Shown: piece by piece, positions 1-7,213 of the stretch
Layout: each line of letters starts with the position of its first letter
Position numbering within the stretch: position 1 is the first letter of the stretch
NCBI GenBank assembly: GCA_024998685.1
Contig: JACOEH010000042.1
Coordinates: 1-41,192, forward strand
Source of the DNA: Nitrospira sp.
GTDB taxonomy: Bacteria; Nitrospirota; Nitrospiria; Nitrospirales; Nitrospiraceae
Direction of reading: 5' to 3'
DNA length: 41,192 bases
Notes under the pieces: generated by a model
The model's input: only the letters and a program-made list of their open reading frames with translations
Told to the model about the DNA's origin: nothing
Databases searched by the model: none
Position numbers and translations under genes: made by a program

Positions 1-17
1 GGGTCGCGAGTGTTAAG

Positions 18-58
18 AACCGGCCCGGAATTCCCCTCAAAGGAGTTCCGGGCCGGTT
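18..58 (+). terminator. Rho-independent terminator of an upstream gene outside the window
   Basis: A perfect 13-bp inverted repeat (arms 18-30 and 46-58, very GC-rich, 15-nt loop) is followed on the plus strand by a loose T-rich stretch (TTTCTACTTT). No T run follows it on the minus strand, so it most likely ends a plus-strand transcript that begins left of the window. Confidence 0.7.
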
Positions 59-198
59 TCTACTTTGTGTCTATCGGTATAGTGACATTCTTCTGCCAAT
101 TCCTAAACCCGCCTCCTTATTCGATTACTTCTATGGTCGCGTAAAATGTGCGCAGCTCTTGGGTCTGTTAGCCTCAAGAGTGAACAGTCAAGAACGCA

Positions 199-792
199 TC
201 AATCCAGAATCAAAAAGTCGATCGGCTTGAATTGACCGTTGTTTGAACCTTCGGCAGAGCAGGCGGTTAGTCCACATACCATATCCATTTCCGCTCGTAG
301 ATCGATATGATCACCGGCCTTTGATATTGGCACGCCGACGGTCAATTTCCCTTGTGGATCGACTTTAACGTTCATGAATATATTGAAGGTGGTGGAGATA
401 TCGGCTCCTGAGATGCCGTGTTCCTTCAGACAGAGAAGGAGATTCTCGAAACAGCTCGGATGATGGCCCTTGTGCTTGTATAGAATTTCAAACATCTCCA
501 GACTGCATGGCGTCAGTAGGAAATCGTGTAGGCCGACGGTGTCCTCAGCAATAGTGAACATGGGCTTGCTGTTGTTCGCATACAGAATATTGCCCGTAGT
601 CAAATAGATTCGGCCCGCATAGTCCAACGAACGACCTGAAGAAAGTCGGCAATCATGGTCGTGCTCATCGAAAGCAAAGAGGTCAGATACCTGCTCACCA
701 AGAGGATCGATAACCCGTAACATTTGGCCTTGCTTGATCTTAAAGGAGCGACCACTCTGCGGTGGTATGTGGATGATGTGAGGGGTGGTCAT
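199..792 (-). CDS. DUF1989 / urea carboxylase-associated family protein
   Basis: The 197-residue product matches the DUF1989 family in full length. It has an N-terminal segment beginning HIPPQSGRSFKIKQGQ, a central HDFLLTPCSLEMF block, HHPSCFENLL, the NIFMNV strand, and a C-terminal GDHIDLRAEMDM followed by a Cys-containing TACSAE motif. Members of the family include urea-carboxylase-associated proteins and subunits of carboxyguanidine deiminase, where conserved Cys and His residues are thought to bind metal. Family members often occur as two adjacent genes next to a biotin-dependent urea/guanidine carboxylase or a transporter. Here there is one copy and no such neighbour in view, so the substrate cannot be named. 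The start is ATG at 792; the next gene upstream on this strand ends 95 nt away. Family call is confident, function is open. Confidence 0.8.
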   Translation of the reverse strand: MTTPHIIHIPPQSGRSFKIKQGQMLRVIDPLGEQVSDLFAFDEHDHDCRLSSGRSLDYAGRIYLTTGNILYANNSKPMFTIAEDTVGLHDFLLTPCSLEMFEILYKHKGHHPSCFENLLLCLKEHGISGADISTTFNIFMNVKVDPQGKLTVGVPISKAGDHIDLRAEMDMVCGLTACSAEGSNNGQFKPIDFLILD

Positions 793-887
793 CTTGTCCT
801 GTACTTATGCGAACGTCGAGGTGGCACCGAAGACCTTCAGTTTTGTCGTCACAGCCCTCAATTTTTATGAAGGGAATGACTTATCTT

Positions 888-1871
888 TCAGATCAGAGTT
901 CTAGCCTTCACATCTAACGACAGATCCCATTTTTTACCATGCTCCACGTCCCAACTTTCAGGAGCGTATTTTATGATTCCTGCTGCAGGAGTAAAGGTGA
1001 ACTCGCCAAAATAGACTCGCCCGTTGACATTGTATAAATCGATGCGGACGAACCCGAAGCCGGCCGATAGTTTCGCGGCAAGAACGAGCATCTCTTCAAG
1101 ATTGGCCGGCTTTGGGACCCACGGGCGTTCTGTGCAGTTTGAAACGACAAGGTCGAGTAGAGTCCATGTGGTGTCGAAGATCGGATGAATATTGTGCGTA
1201 TGATTGCGTACGATAATCTGATCGGGTACGCCGTTAAAACAGTAGAACTTATAATCGAGAGGGGGACTCCCATCCTCATTGGTCAAATACTCCTCAATAA
1301 CAATCCGAGGTGGAATCCCATAATATTGAGACTCCCGTCCGTGCCAATAATAATTGCTGGCCAACCAGCCTGAGGCAGTCCGGATGATCTCGTCCCGATC
1401 CGCAGGTCCTTTGACTATGATCACTTGTCCGGCGGCGTGACTCGGCTTGATCACATACTCGGCCGGCAGCCGGTCAAAAGGGATCGCACGCGGGTCATCT
1501 CCGTGCCATAAAAGCTTGATTAAATACTTCTCCCCTACCATGCTCGCCACATGAGCTCGCACTGCATACTTGTCCGCCAGTTGCGTAAATCGAGGAGGTA
1601 TGTCGCCACGATTCCACGTAATCATGCGCCAGAACAACTTCTCTGTAAAAGCCTGCGGATTCGTCAGATTGAGCGGTTTACCATGAATCCGAGAATATCT
1701 TCGCAATAGGAAAAGCTCGCCCTCCGGCCGACGCATCATCCGACGTTTGACATTACGGTATTGATCGAAGAGCCACGTATCCCGTAGCATGCCTCGAAGG
1801 GCTGTGATCCTTGTTGGTTGGATACTGTGTTCCATCGCCATTAACTCCATCAAAACTTTTACGGTGGGCAC
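888..1871 (-). CDS. TupA-like ATP-grasp protein
   Basis: A protein of up to 327 residues that resembles the ATPgrasp_TupA family, found in exopolysaccharide/teichuronopeptide and other peptide-ligation or glycan loci. Visible family features are LTNPQAFTEKLFWRM, LADKYAVRAHV, an ATP-binding stretch EYVIKPSHAAGQVIIVKG, IVIEEYL, LDYKFYCFNGVP and a C-terminal VRIDLYNVNGRVYFGEFTF that supplies the acidic Mg-ATP ligands. ATP-grasp enzymes ligate a carboxylate to an amine through an acyl phosphate; the substrate here is unknown. The furthest start is GTG at 1871, but a GGAG followed at about 9 nt by ATG (the MEHS start, near 1835) looks more like a real ribosome binding site. No glycosyltransferases or capsule genes are adjacent, so the gene seems isolated or acquired. 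Confidence 0.75.
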   Translation of the reverse strand: MPTVKVLMELMAMEHSIQPTRITALRGMLRDTWLFDQYRNVKRRMMRRPEGELFLLRRYSRIHGKPLNLTNPQAFTEKLFWRMITWNRGDIPPRFTQLADKYAVRAHVASMVGEKYLIKLLWHGDDPRAIPFDRLPAEYVIKPSHAAGQVIIVKGPADRDEIIRTASGWLASNYYWHGRESQYYGIPPRIVIEEYLTNEDGSPPLDYKFYCFNGVPDQIIVRNHTHNIHPIFDTTWTLLDLVVSNCTERPWVPKPANLEEMLVLAAKLSAGFGFVRIDLYNVNGRVYFGEFTFTPAAGIIKYAPESWDVEHGKKWDLSLDVKARTLI

Positions 1872-2031
1872 AAAGACAATTTGGGGTTTGGCTGTGTGTA
1901 TGACTGATCAGCTTTCTAAGGTATAGAAACTATTAGTATCCATACCACAAAAGAGGGGCACATTATCCTTACTCACGTTCCCTGGAGCAATCGGCTACTC
2001 ATAGAAATTGGACGGTCAAGCCTTTGTTATA

Positions 2032-2059
2032 GTGCACAAAGTGCACAACCTAGTGCACA
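2032..2059. repeat. Three GTGCACA direct repeats
   Basis: GTGCACA occurs at 2032-2038, 2041-2047 and 2053-2059, with start-to-start spacings of 9 and 12 nt. The core GTGCAC is itself a palindrome, so each copy could bind a small dimeric regulator. No gene lies immediately downstream on either strand, so any operator function is speculative. Confidence 0.5.
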
Positions 2060-2226
2060 GCCTGAGGATGGAGCATATCTAATGCAGACCTGCGGGAAAT
2101 GGCGATTCGTCATCGGCTTGATTTACCCGATGACGCCATTCATTGGGGTGCGGTTTCGAGCAGAAAGGGATGTCATTAAAGCTGAGGGATTAAAAGCTCT
2201 GATTCGTTCCCTTTGATCGAACGCGG

Positions 2227-2331
2227 ATGAAGCAAGGACGGTCGTTGAAGAAACTCGCGGCCGGTCTTTCGCTGGACAAACACATGCTCACGGGGGGGGG
2301 GCAGCAAGTATTGTTACAAAGGGCGAGGTAA
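2227..2331 (+). mobile_element. Probable IS3-family OrfA remnant
   Basis: A 34-codon open frame contains RSLKKLAAGLSLDKHML, which resembles the end of IS3-family OrfA proteins (typically RLKKLVAELSLDKHML followed by a basic tail). Immediately after it the sequence runs into ten consecutive G (2292-2301) and the similarity stops. No OrfB, DDE motif or terminal repeats are visible, so only debris remains. The match is from memory and short. Confidence 0.4.
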
Positions 2332-2353
2332 ATTGGGCAGAATAGGCAAAATA

Positions 2354-2430
<77 letters not shown>

Positions 2431-2435
2431 GCGGA

Positions 2436-2465
2436 ATGCTAACAAAGGGCTGAATGACAAGTCAA
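2436..2465 (-). promoter_or_regulatory. Promoter of initiator tRNA
   Basis: On the minus strand TTGACT (2460-2465) and TAGCAT (2436-2441) are separated by 18 nt and sit just upstream of the tRNA 5' end (2430). The same -35/-10 pair at the same spacing precedes tRNA-Val, which supports it. The leader would be almost absent. Confidence 0.5.
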
Positions 2466-2516
2466 GTTGAGGTGAGCACAATTGCATTCTGGACGCTACA
2501 ATGCTAAAGCGAAAAC

Positions 2517-3458
2517 ATGCGCATTGTCTTTATGGGCACACCGGAATTCGCCGTTCCTTCACTTGAAGCAATCCTCCGTTCTGATAATCAAGTGGTTGGG
2601 GTCGTGACACAACCGGATCGACCGAAGGGGCGTGGACAACAGCTTGTCTCCTCACCGGTAAAACTTGTCGCAGAGCGAACCGGTATTCCTATCCTACAGC
2701 CACTGAAGATCCGCACACCAGAATTCTTGCAGGCCCTTTCTGCCTGGCAGCCGGATCTGATTGCCATTGCAGCCTACGGGCGCATTCTGCCTACACCGAT
2801 TCTTCGACTCCCCCCTATGGGTTGCGTGAATGTACATGGGTCACTGTTGCCGAAATATCGCGGCGCAGCTCCGGTACAGTGGGCCGTCATCAATGGCGAG
2901 ACCGAAACGGGTATTACCACGATGCTCATGGATGAAGGAATGGATACGGGAGCGATGTTGCTCCAAGAGAAGTTGGAGATTTCGCCTGAGGATACGGCTG
3001 GGACATTGGCGCCTCGTCTGGCAGAGCTGGGTGCCCGCCTGCTTCTCGACACGCTCATGCAATTGAAGGCCGGGACGTTGACGCCGAAGAAGCAAGACGA
3101 TGGGCAGGCTACCTTGGCGCCGATCCTGAAAAAAGAAGACGGTTTGATCGACTGGACGATGAGTGCCACGGTGCTTGCCAATCGAGTGCGTGGGCTTTCT
3201 CCTTGGCCGGGGGCCTTTACATTTTTCGGTGAGGAGCGTTGGAATATCTGGAGGGCCGTCTCGAATGTGGCTGCGGCAACCGATAAACCCGGCACGATCG
3301 TCGCGGTGAACAAGCAGACGATCATGGTGTCGACCGGCGACGGTCTTCTCGGCATCCGTGAAATTCAAACCGCCAACTCGAAACGCATGTCGGCTGACCA
3401 GTTCCTGGCTGGACATCGAATCCCGGTCGGTGGGCAGCTGGGTTCATCGATCGCATAA
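2517..3458 (+). CDS. fmt: Methionyl-tRNA formyltransferase
   Basis: The 313-residue protein transfers a formyl group from 10-formyl-tetrahydrofolate to the amino group of Met on initiator tRNA. It starts MRIVFMGTPEFAVPSL, typical of the family, and carries the catalytic block NVHGSLLPKYRGAAPVQWAVINGE (here abbreviated: Asn-Val-His followed by SLLPKYRGAAP) and the DEGMDTG loop with its essential Asp. The C-terminal OB-like domain (about 205-313) includes RVRGLSPWPGAF, used for tRNA recognition. The length is normal. It heads a plus-strand run fmt-rsmB-rpe-pheS-pheT and lies 86 nt from the divergent initiator tRNA gene, so substrate and enzyme genes share an intergenic region. The ribosome binding site before ATG 2517 is weak. 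Confidence 0.97.
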   Translation: MRIVFMGTPEFAVPSLEAILRSDNQVVGVVTQPDRPKGRGQQLVSSPVKLVAERTGIPILQPLKIRTPEFLQALSAWQPDLIAIAAYGRILPTPILRLPPMGCVNVHGSLLPKYRGAAPVQWAVINGETETGITTMLMDEGMDTGAMLLQEKLEISPEDTAGTLAPRLAELGARLLLDTLMQLKAGTLTPKKQDDGQATLAPILKKEDGLIDWTMSATVLANRVRGLSPWPGAFTFFGEERWNIWRAVSNVAAATDKPGTIVAVNKQTIMVSTGDGLLGIREIQTANSKRMSADQFLAGHRIPVGGQLGSSIA

Positions 3459-3494
3459 TAATTTTCCTCGCTACAGGTTTCATTTCCCGGTCAG

Positions 3495-4928
3495 ATGAGA
3501 ACCCACGATCGAAATGTGGACCGCGAGGCGACGGGACCATCATCGCGAGCGGTTGCTCTCTCTCTCCTTCTCCTTTTCTCAAGTAGACGAACCGACGAAG
3601 CACTTGATGCATTGATCGAACAACACTCTCCGTCGATGTCACAGCGATATGATCGGGCGTTGGTGATGGAGCTGGTATACGGAGTCTTACGGCGGCAAGA
3701 GACGATCGACTGGAGACTGGATGCGGTACTCTCCAAACCTCTTCACAGATTGCCTGCTGTAGTGCAAATGCTGCTGCGGCTTGGAGCGTACCAGCTATTG
3801 TTTCTAGATCGCATTCCCGCTTCAGCGGCGGTGAATGAAACCGTCAGGCTAGCCAAATCCTATACCAAACAACTGAGACGCGATTGGAGTGGGTTGGTGA
3901 ACGGAGTCCTGCGCAACCTCATTCGTGTACCGGCGCGGCCTTTCCCTGATCCAGCCGCACACCCGGTTCGATCTCTGTCCGTCCGGTATGGAATCCCTGC
4001 ATGGCTGACGGAACGGTGGCTTACTCGAATGGGGCTTGAACACGCAGAATCGGCTTGTCGAGCCAGCAACACGGTCCCGCACATCACACTTCGAGTGAAC
4101 TCCAATCGATTGACGAGGGAAGAGCTTCTGCAGTGTTTGCGGCAGGGAGGAATTACTGTTCGTCCTGCCACTCTCAGTCCGGTAGGAGTCGTGCTGGAAA
4201 AAGGGCAGGATGTCACGTCGTTACCAGGGTTCCAGACAGGCGATTTCTATGTGGAGGACGAGGCGGCTCAACTCATTCCACCGATCCTTGATCCGCAACC
4301 AGGGGAGACCGTACTGGATGCCTGTGCCGCTCCAGGCGGCAAGACGACGCACCTTGCTCAACTCATGGGCGATCGCGGAACAATCTATGCCATTGATCGG
4401 AAGACTTCCCGGATGGATCTACTCCGACGAAATTGTGAAAGATTGGGTGTTCAGAGCGTCGTGCCGATCATCGGCGACGTGAGAGCACCCTCCGAATGGT
4501 CCGGGATGATTGCAGCTAAGCCGAACCTCCGTAATGGCTTACCAATGTTCGATCGTATACTCGTGGATGCCCCTTGCAGCGGCATGGGTGTGCTGCGCCG
4601 ACATCCTGAAGCGAAATGGCGGATGGATAGTTCGACGTTTGAAAGACACCAGAAACTCCAAGTCGAAATCCTTATCTCGGCGGCCTCCTGCTTGCGAGCC
4701 GGTGGTGTGCTGGTCTATAGTGTGTGTTCGACAGAAACGGAAGAGACGGAAGGGGTCGTACGCCGTTTTTGCGAAGCCTATCCTGGATGGGTGCGTGAAT
4801 CTGTGGCGCCGTGGCTTCCCACCACCGCTCTTTCTTTCGTAACCAGCTGCGGCGCCCTCTCCACCATGGGCAACGAATGCGGGATGGATGGGTTTTATGC
4901 CGCCCGTCTTCGTAAGAAGGAGGGGTAA
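3495..4928 (+). CDS. rsmB: 16S rRNA (cytosine-967-C5)-methyltransferase
   Basis: A 477-residue protein with two parts. The N-terminal region (about 15-160) is a NusB-like helical RNA-binding domain (ALDALIEQHSP, RYDRALVMELVYGVLRR). The C-terminal region (about 180-475) is a Rossmann-fold m5C methyltransferase. SAM-binding motif DACAAPGGKTTHLA, the PCSGMGVLRRHPEAKW motif IV with one key Cys, and the catalytic-Cys motif VYSVCSTE are all present. It modifies C967-equivalent in 16S rRNA during ribosome assembly. The gap from fmt is 36 nt, a pairing common in bacteria, and its TAA overlaps the rpe start (TAATG), so translation is probably coupled. Confidence 0.93.
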   Translation: MRTHDRNVDREATGPSSRAVALSLLLLFSSRRTDEALDALIEQHSPSMSQRYDRALVMELVYGVLRRQETIDWRLDAVLSKPLHRLPAVVQMLLRLGAYQLLFLDRIPASAAVNETVRLAKSYTKQLRRDWSGLVNGVLRNLIRVPARPFPDPAAHPVRSLSVRYGIPAWLTERWLTRMGLEHAESACRASNTVPHITLRVNSNRLTREELLQCLRQGGITVRPATLSPVGVVLEKGQDVTSLPGFQTGDFYVEDEAAQLIPPILDPQPGETVLDACAAPGGKTTHLAQLMGDRGTIYAIDRKTSRMDLLRRNCERLGVQSVVPIIGDVRAPSEWSGMIAAKPNLRNGLPMFDRILVDAPCSGMGVLRRHPEAKWRMDSSTFERHQKLQVEILISAASCLRAGGVLVYSVCSTETEETEGVVRRFCEAYPGWVRESVAPWLPTTALSFVTSCGALSTMGNECGMDGFYAARLRKKEG

Positions 4929-5629
4929 TGGGTCATTCGATTCATATTGCACCCTCGATTTTGTCCGCGGATTTTGCGCGATTGGCGGACGAAGTCTCCG
5001 CTGTGGAGCGAGCGGGTGCCGATCTGCTGCATGTCGATGTGATGGATGGTCATTTCGTGCCGAACCTGACGGTTGGACCGCCCATCGTCGAAAGCCTGAA
5101 GAAAGTCACTAGACTACCGCTTGACGTTCATTTAATGATTACTAACGCCGATGTCTTCATCCCGGAATTTGCCGAAGCGGGAGCCGATTATCTCACTGTT
5201 CACGTTGAAGCCTGTCCACATCTTCACCGAACGGTTCAATCGATTAAGGAACGAGGAGTCAAGGCCGGAGTGACCTTAAATCCTGCCACTCCTCTTTCGT
5301 TGCTTCAGGAGATTTTGGTGGATGTCGATCTGCTGTTGATCATGTCGGTGAATCCGGGATTCGGCGGACAGACATTTATTCCATCAGTGCTCAAGAAAAT
5401 CTCCGAAGCCCGAATACTATTGGACAAGATCAACAGCCGGGCACTGCTTGAAGTAGACGGTGGCGTGAAGGTTGATAACGCACGGGAGATCGTAGCTGCC
5501 GGTGCGACGGCTCTCGTGTCGGGGTCCGCTATTTTTTCCCAACACGACTATACGGCCACGATCGCAGCCATGCGGGCAGCCGCAGAGACGGTCGTCCAAC
5601 CGGCGCCCCGCGCAACAGTCAACCGATAG
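4928..5629 (+). CDS. rpe: Ribulose-phosphate 3-epimerase
   Basis: This 233-residue TIM-barrel enzyme interconverts ribulose 5-phosphate and xylulose 5-phosphate in the pentose phosphate (or Calvin) pathway. Family motifs are IAPSILSADFARL, HVDVMDGHFVPNLT with the metal-binding His and catalytic Asp, DVHLMI, MSVNPGFGGQ, and EVDGGV with the second catalytic Asp. ATG at 4928 overlaps the stop of rsmB and is preceded by AAGGAGGGG, a strong ribosome binding site. The tail after about residue 218 is slightly longer than usual and rich in Ala/Pro. Its placement between rRNA modification and tRNA charging genes is just operon packing. Confidence 0.96.
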   Translation: MGHSIHIAPSILSADFARLADEVSAVERAGADLLHVDVMDGHFVPNLTVGPPIVESLKKVTRLPLDVHLMITNADVFIPEFAEAGADYLTVHVEACPHLHRTVQSIKERGVKAGVTLNPATPLSLLQEILVDVDLLLIMSVNPGFGGQTFIPSVLKKISEARILLDKINSRALLEVDGGVKVDNAREIVAAGATALVSGSAIFSQHDYTATIAAMRAAAETVVQPAPRATVNR

Positions 5630-5639
5630 GCCATCAAGG

Positions 5640-7205
5640 GTGGACATCTCCGCAGTCATCGACAGCCTTCATCCTCTCGAAATCAAAGTCCTCACGACAT
5701 TGGGAGCACGTCCGCCTGGAACCGCTTTGGACAGCGAGCAGTTGGCCGCAGCCGCCGAATTAGACCCTTCCCAACTGAGCATGGCCGTCGAGTGGTTATT
5801 GGCCAAGTCTCTCATCGCGGTGCAGACGGAAACTGTCACTCCAATAGTCTCGCTGACGAAGATCGGCGAGGAGTATTACCAGACCGCTTCGCCCCTCGAG
5901 CGAGTCTTGGCTGCCGCGCGGGAGGCGATCGGCACAGGGAAGCGACTCACCATTCCCGATCTTCAGGGACAAGGAGGGCTGGATCCTTCCGATGTCAGCA
6001 AAGCCGTCGGGCGACTCAAGAAAGAAGGGGCAGTCCTGATCATTCAGGGGGGGTGTATCGAGACCACAGGACGTCCTAGCCCAACTGTCGAGATACTCCG
6101 AACCCTCCTGCAGCAGATACATGAATCGTGGAAAGAATTGAAAAGCTTCACGGAAACACATCGGCAGGTCATTGAGGACTTTGCCGTGAAACGCGGCAAT
6201 GCCAAAGAGCCGTTTCGGGTAGACGAGCGGGTGACTCGCTCATTCATATTGTCCACGGATGGTGGAGGCGCGGCGGAACAGCTGCTCAAGCAAGGGGTGG
6301 CTGAAGAAGTCTCGCAGTTGACTCCCGATCTGTTGAAGGATGGGAGTTGGCGTCAGAAGCGATTTAGAAAGTATACGATCAGTCTGCGCCCGCCTCGTAT
6401 CGGAACCGGAAAAAAACATCCCTACCGAGAATTTCTCGATACAGTCAAAGCCAAACTTGTGAGCATGGGGTTCCAAGAGATGCGAGGGGTGCTGGTTGAA
6501 ACGGAGTTCTGGGACATGGATGCCTTGTTCATGCCGCAATTCCATCCGGCCCGGGACATTCATGATGTCTATTTCGTCAAGAAACCGAGTCATGCCACCG
6601 TCGCGGACGAGCCGTTCCTGTCGCGTGTTGCCAAGGTGCATGAGAACGGCGCGGAGACCGGTTCCACAGGTTGGGGCTATTCATTCGATATTCATCGGGC
6701 CAAGCGGTTGGTATTGCGAAGCCAGGGCACGGCGGTTTCCGCTCGAACGCTTGCCGCCTCGCCGGATATTCCAGGGAAATATTTCTCGATCGCGCGGTGT
6801 TTTCGCTATGACCAAGTCGATGCCACCCACGCGACGGATTTCTTCCAGGTGGAGGGAATTGTGCTGGGAGAGGACATCAACTTCAGGATGCTGTTGGGTC
6901 TCTTGAATTTGTTTGCCCGGGAAGTGGCACAAGCGAAGGAAGTAAAGTTCTTGCCGGCATATTTTCCGTTTACCGAACCATCAGTCGAGTTGCATGTGAG
7001 ACATCCGCGCTTGGGATGGATGGAACTCGGTGGCGCGGGTCTCTTTCGTCCCGAAGTGACGTTGCCGCTCGGTGTCACTGTGCCCGTCATTGCCTGGGGG
7101 TTGGGGCTCGATCGCATGGCGATGGTGGCATTGGGCGTCCATGACATACGCGAACTCTTCACCGACAACCTGGAATTGATCCGCACGGCCAGAGGACTGT
7201 TCTAA
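5640..7205 (+). CDS. pheS: Phenylalanyl-tRNA synthetase alpha chain, archaeal/eukaryotic type
   Basis: The 521-residue product is about 180 residues longer than ordinary bacterial PheS and has the archaeal/cytosolic layout. An N-terminal set of winged-helix-like segments (about 1-190, e.g. DPSQLSMAVEWLLAKSLI and DPSDVSKAVGRLKKEGAV) precedes the class II catalytic core. Core signatures are ETEFWDMDALFMPQFHPARD, motif 2 CFRYDQVDATHATDFFQVEG, FTEPSVEL, and motif 3 GLGLDRMAMVALGVHDIREL; these read like archaeal or human FARSA rather than E. coli PheS. The start is taken as GTG at 5640, 10 nt after rpe stops, because upstream in-frame codons lie inside rpe; the ribosome site is poor. It pairs with pheT 8 nt downstream. 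Horizontal origin from archaea is likely. Confidence 0.92.
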   Translation: MDISAVIDSLHPLEIKVLTTLGARPPGTALDSEQLAAAAELDPSQLSMAVEWLLAKSLIAVQTETVTPIVSLTKIGEEYYQTASPLERVLAAAREAIGTGKRLTIPDLQGQGGLDPSDVSKAVGRLKKEGAVLIIQGGCIETTGRPSPTVEILRTLLQQIHESWKELKSFTETHRQVIEDFAVKRGNAKEPFRVDERVTRSFILSTDGGGAAEQLLKQGVAEEVSQLTPDLLKDGSWRQKRFRKYTISLRPPRIGTGKKHPYREFLDTVKAKLVSMGFQEMRGVLVETEFWDMDALFMPQFHPARDIHDVYFVKKPSHATVADEPFLSRVAKVHENGAETGSTGWGYSFDIHRAKRLVLRSQGTAVSARTLAASPDIPGKYFSIARCFRYDQVDATHATDFFQVEGIVLGEDINFRMLLGLLNLFAREVAQAKEVKFLPAYFPFTEPSVELHVRHPRLGWMELGGAGLFRPEVTLPLGVTVPVIAWGLGLDRMAMVALGVHDIRELFTDNLELIRTARGLF

Positions 7206-7213
7206 CTGCGCTC

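Larger units (their letters stand above)
1872..2353. other. Gene-free 482-nt stretch with repeats and transposase debris
   Basis: No convincing intact gene is seen. It holds a palindrome TTTCTA-N5-TAGAAA near 1914-1930, three GTGCACA copies at 2032-2059, an inverted repeat at 2099-2139 (arms CGTCATCGG/CCGATGACG), an AAAGGGA/TCCCTTT pair at 2164-2170 and 2208-2214, and a short IS3 OrfA-like fragment ending in a run of ten G (2292-2301). The mixture suggests an old insertion site that has decayed. Confidence 0.6.

Noticed and set aside
1185-1373. 62-aa plus-strand frame inside the TupA-like gene
   Set aside because: It lies wholly within a well-supported minus-strand gene and looks like its shadow.
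2099-2139. Hairpin in the gene-free region as a terminator
   Set aside because: The stem is imperfect with a bulge and has no T-run, and no gene ends nearby on a matching strand.
5502-5639. N-terminal extension of pheS from 5502
   Set aside because: It lies inside rpe in another frame, and archaeal-type PheS does not need it; GTG 5640 just after rpe is preferred.
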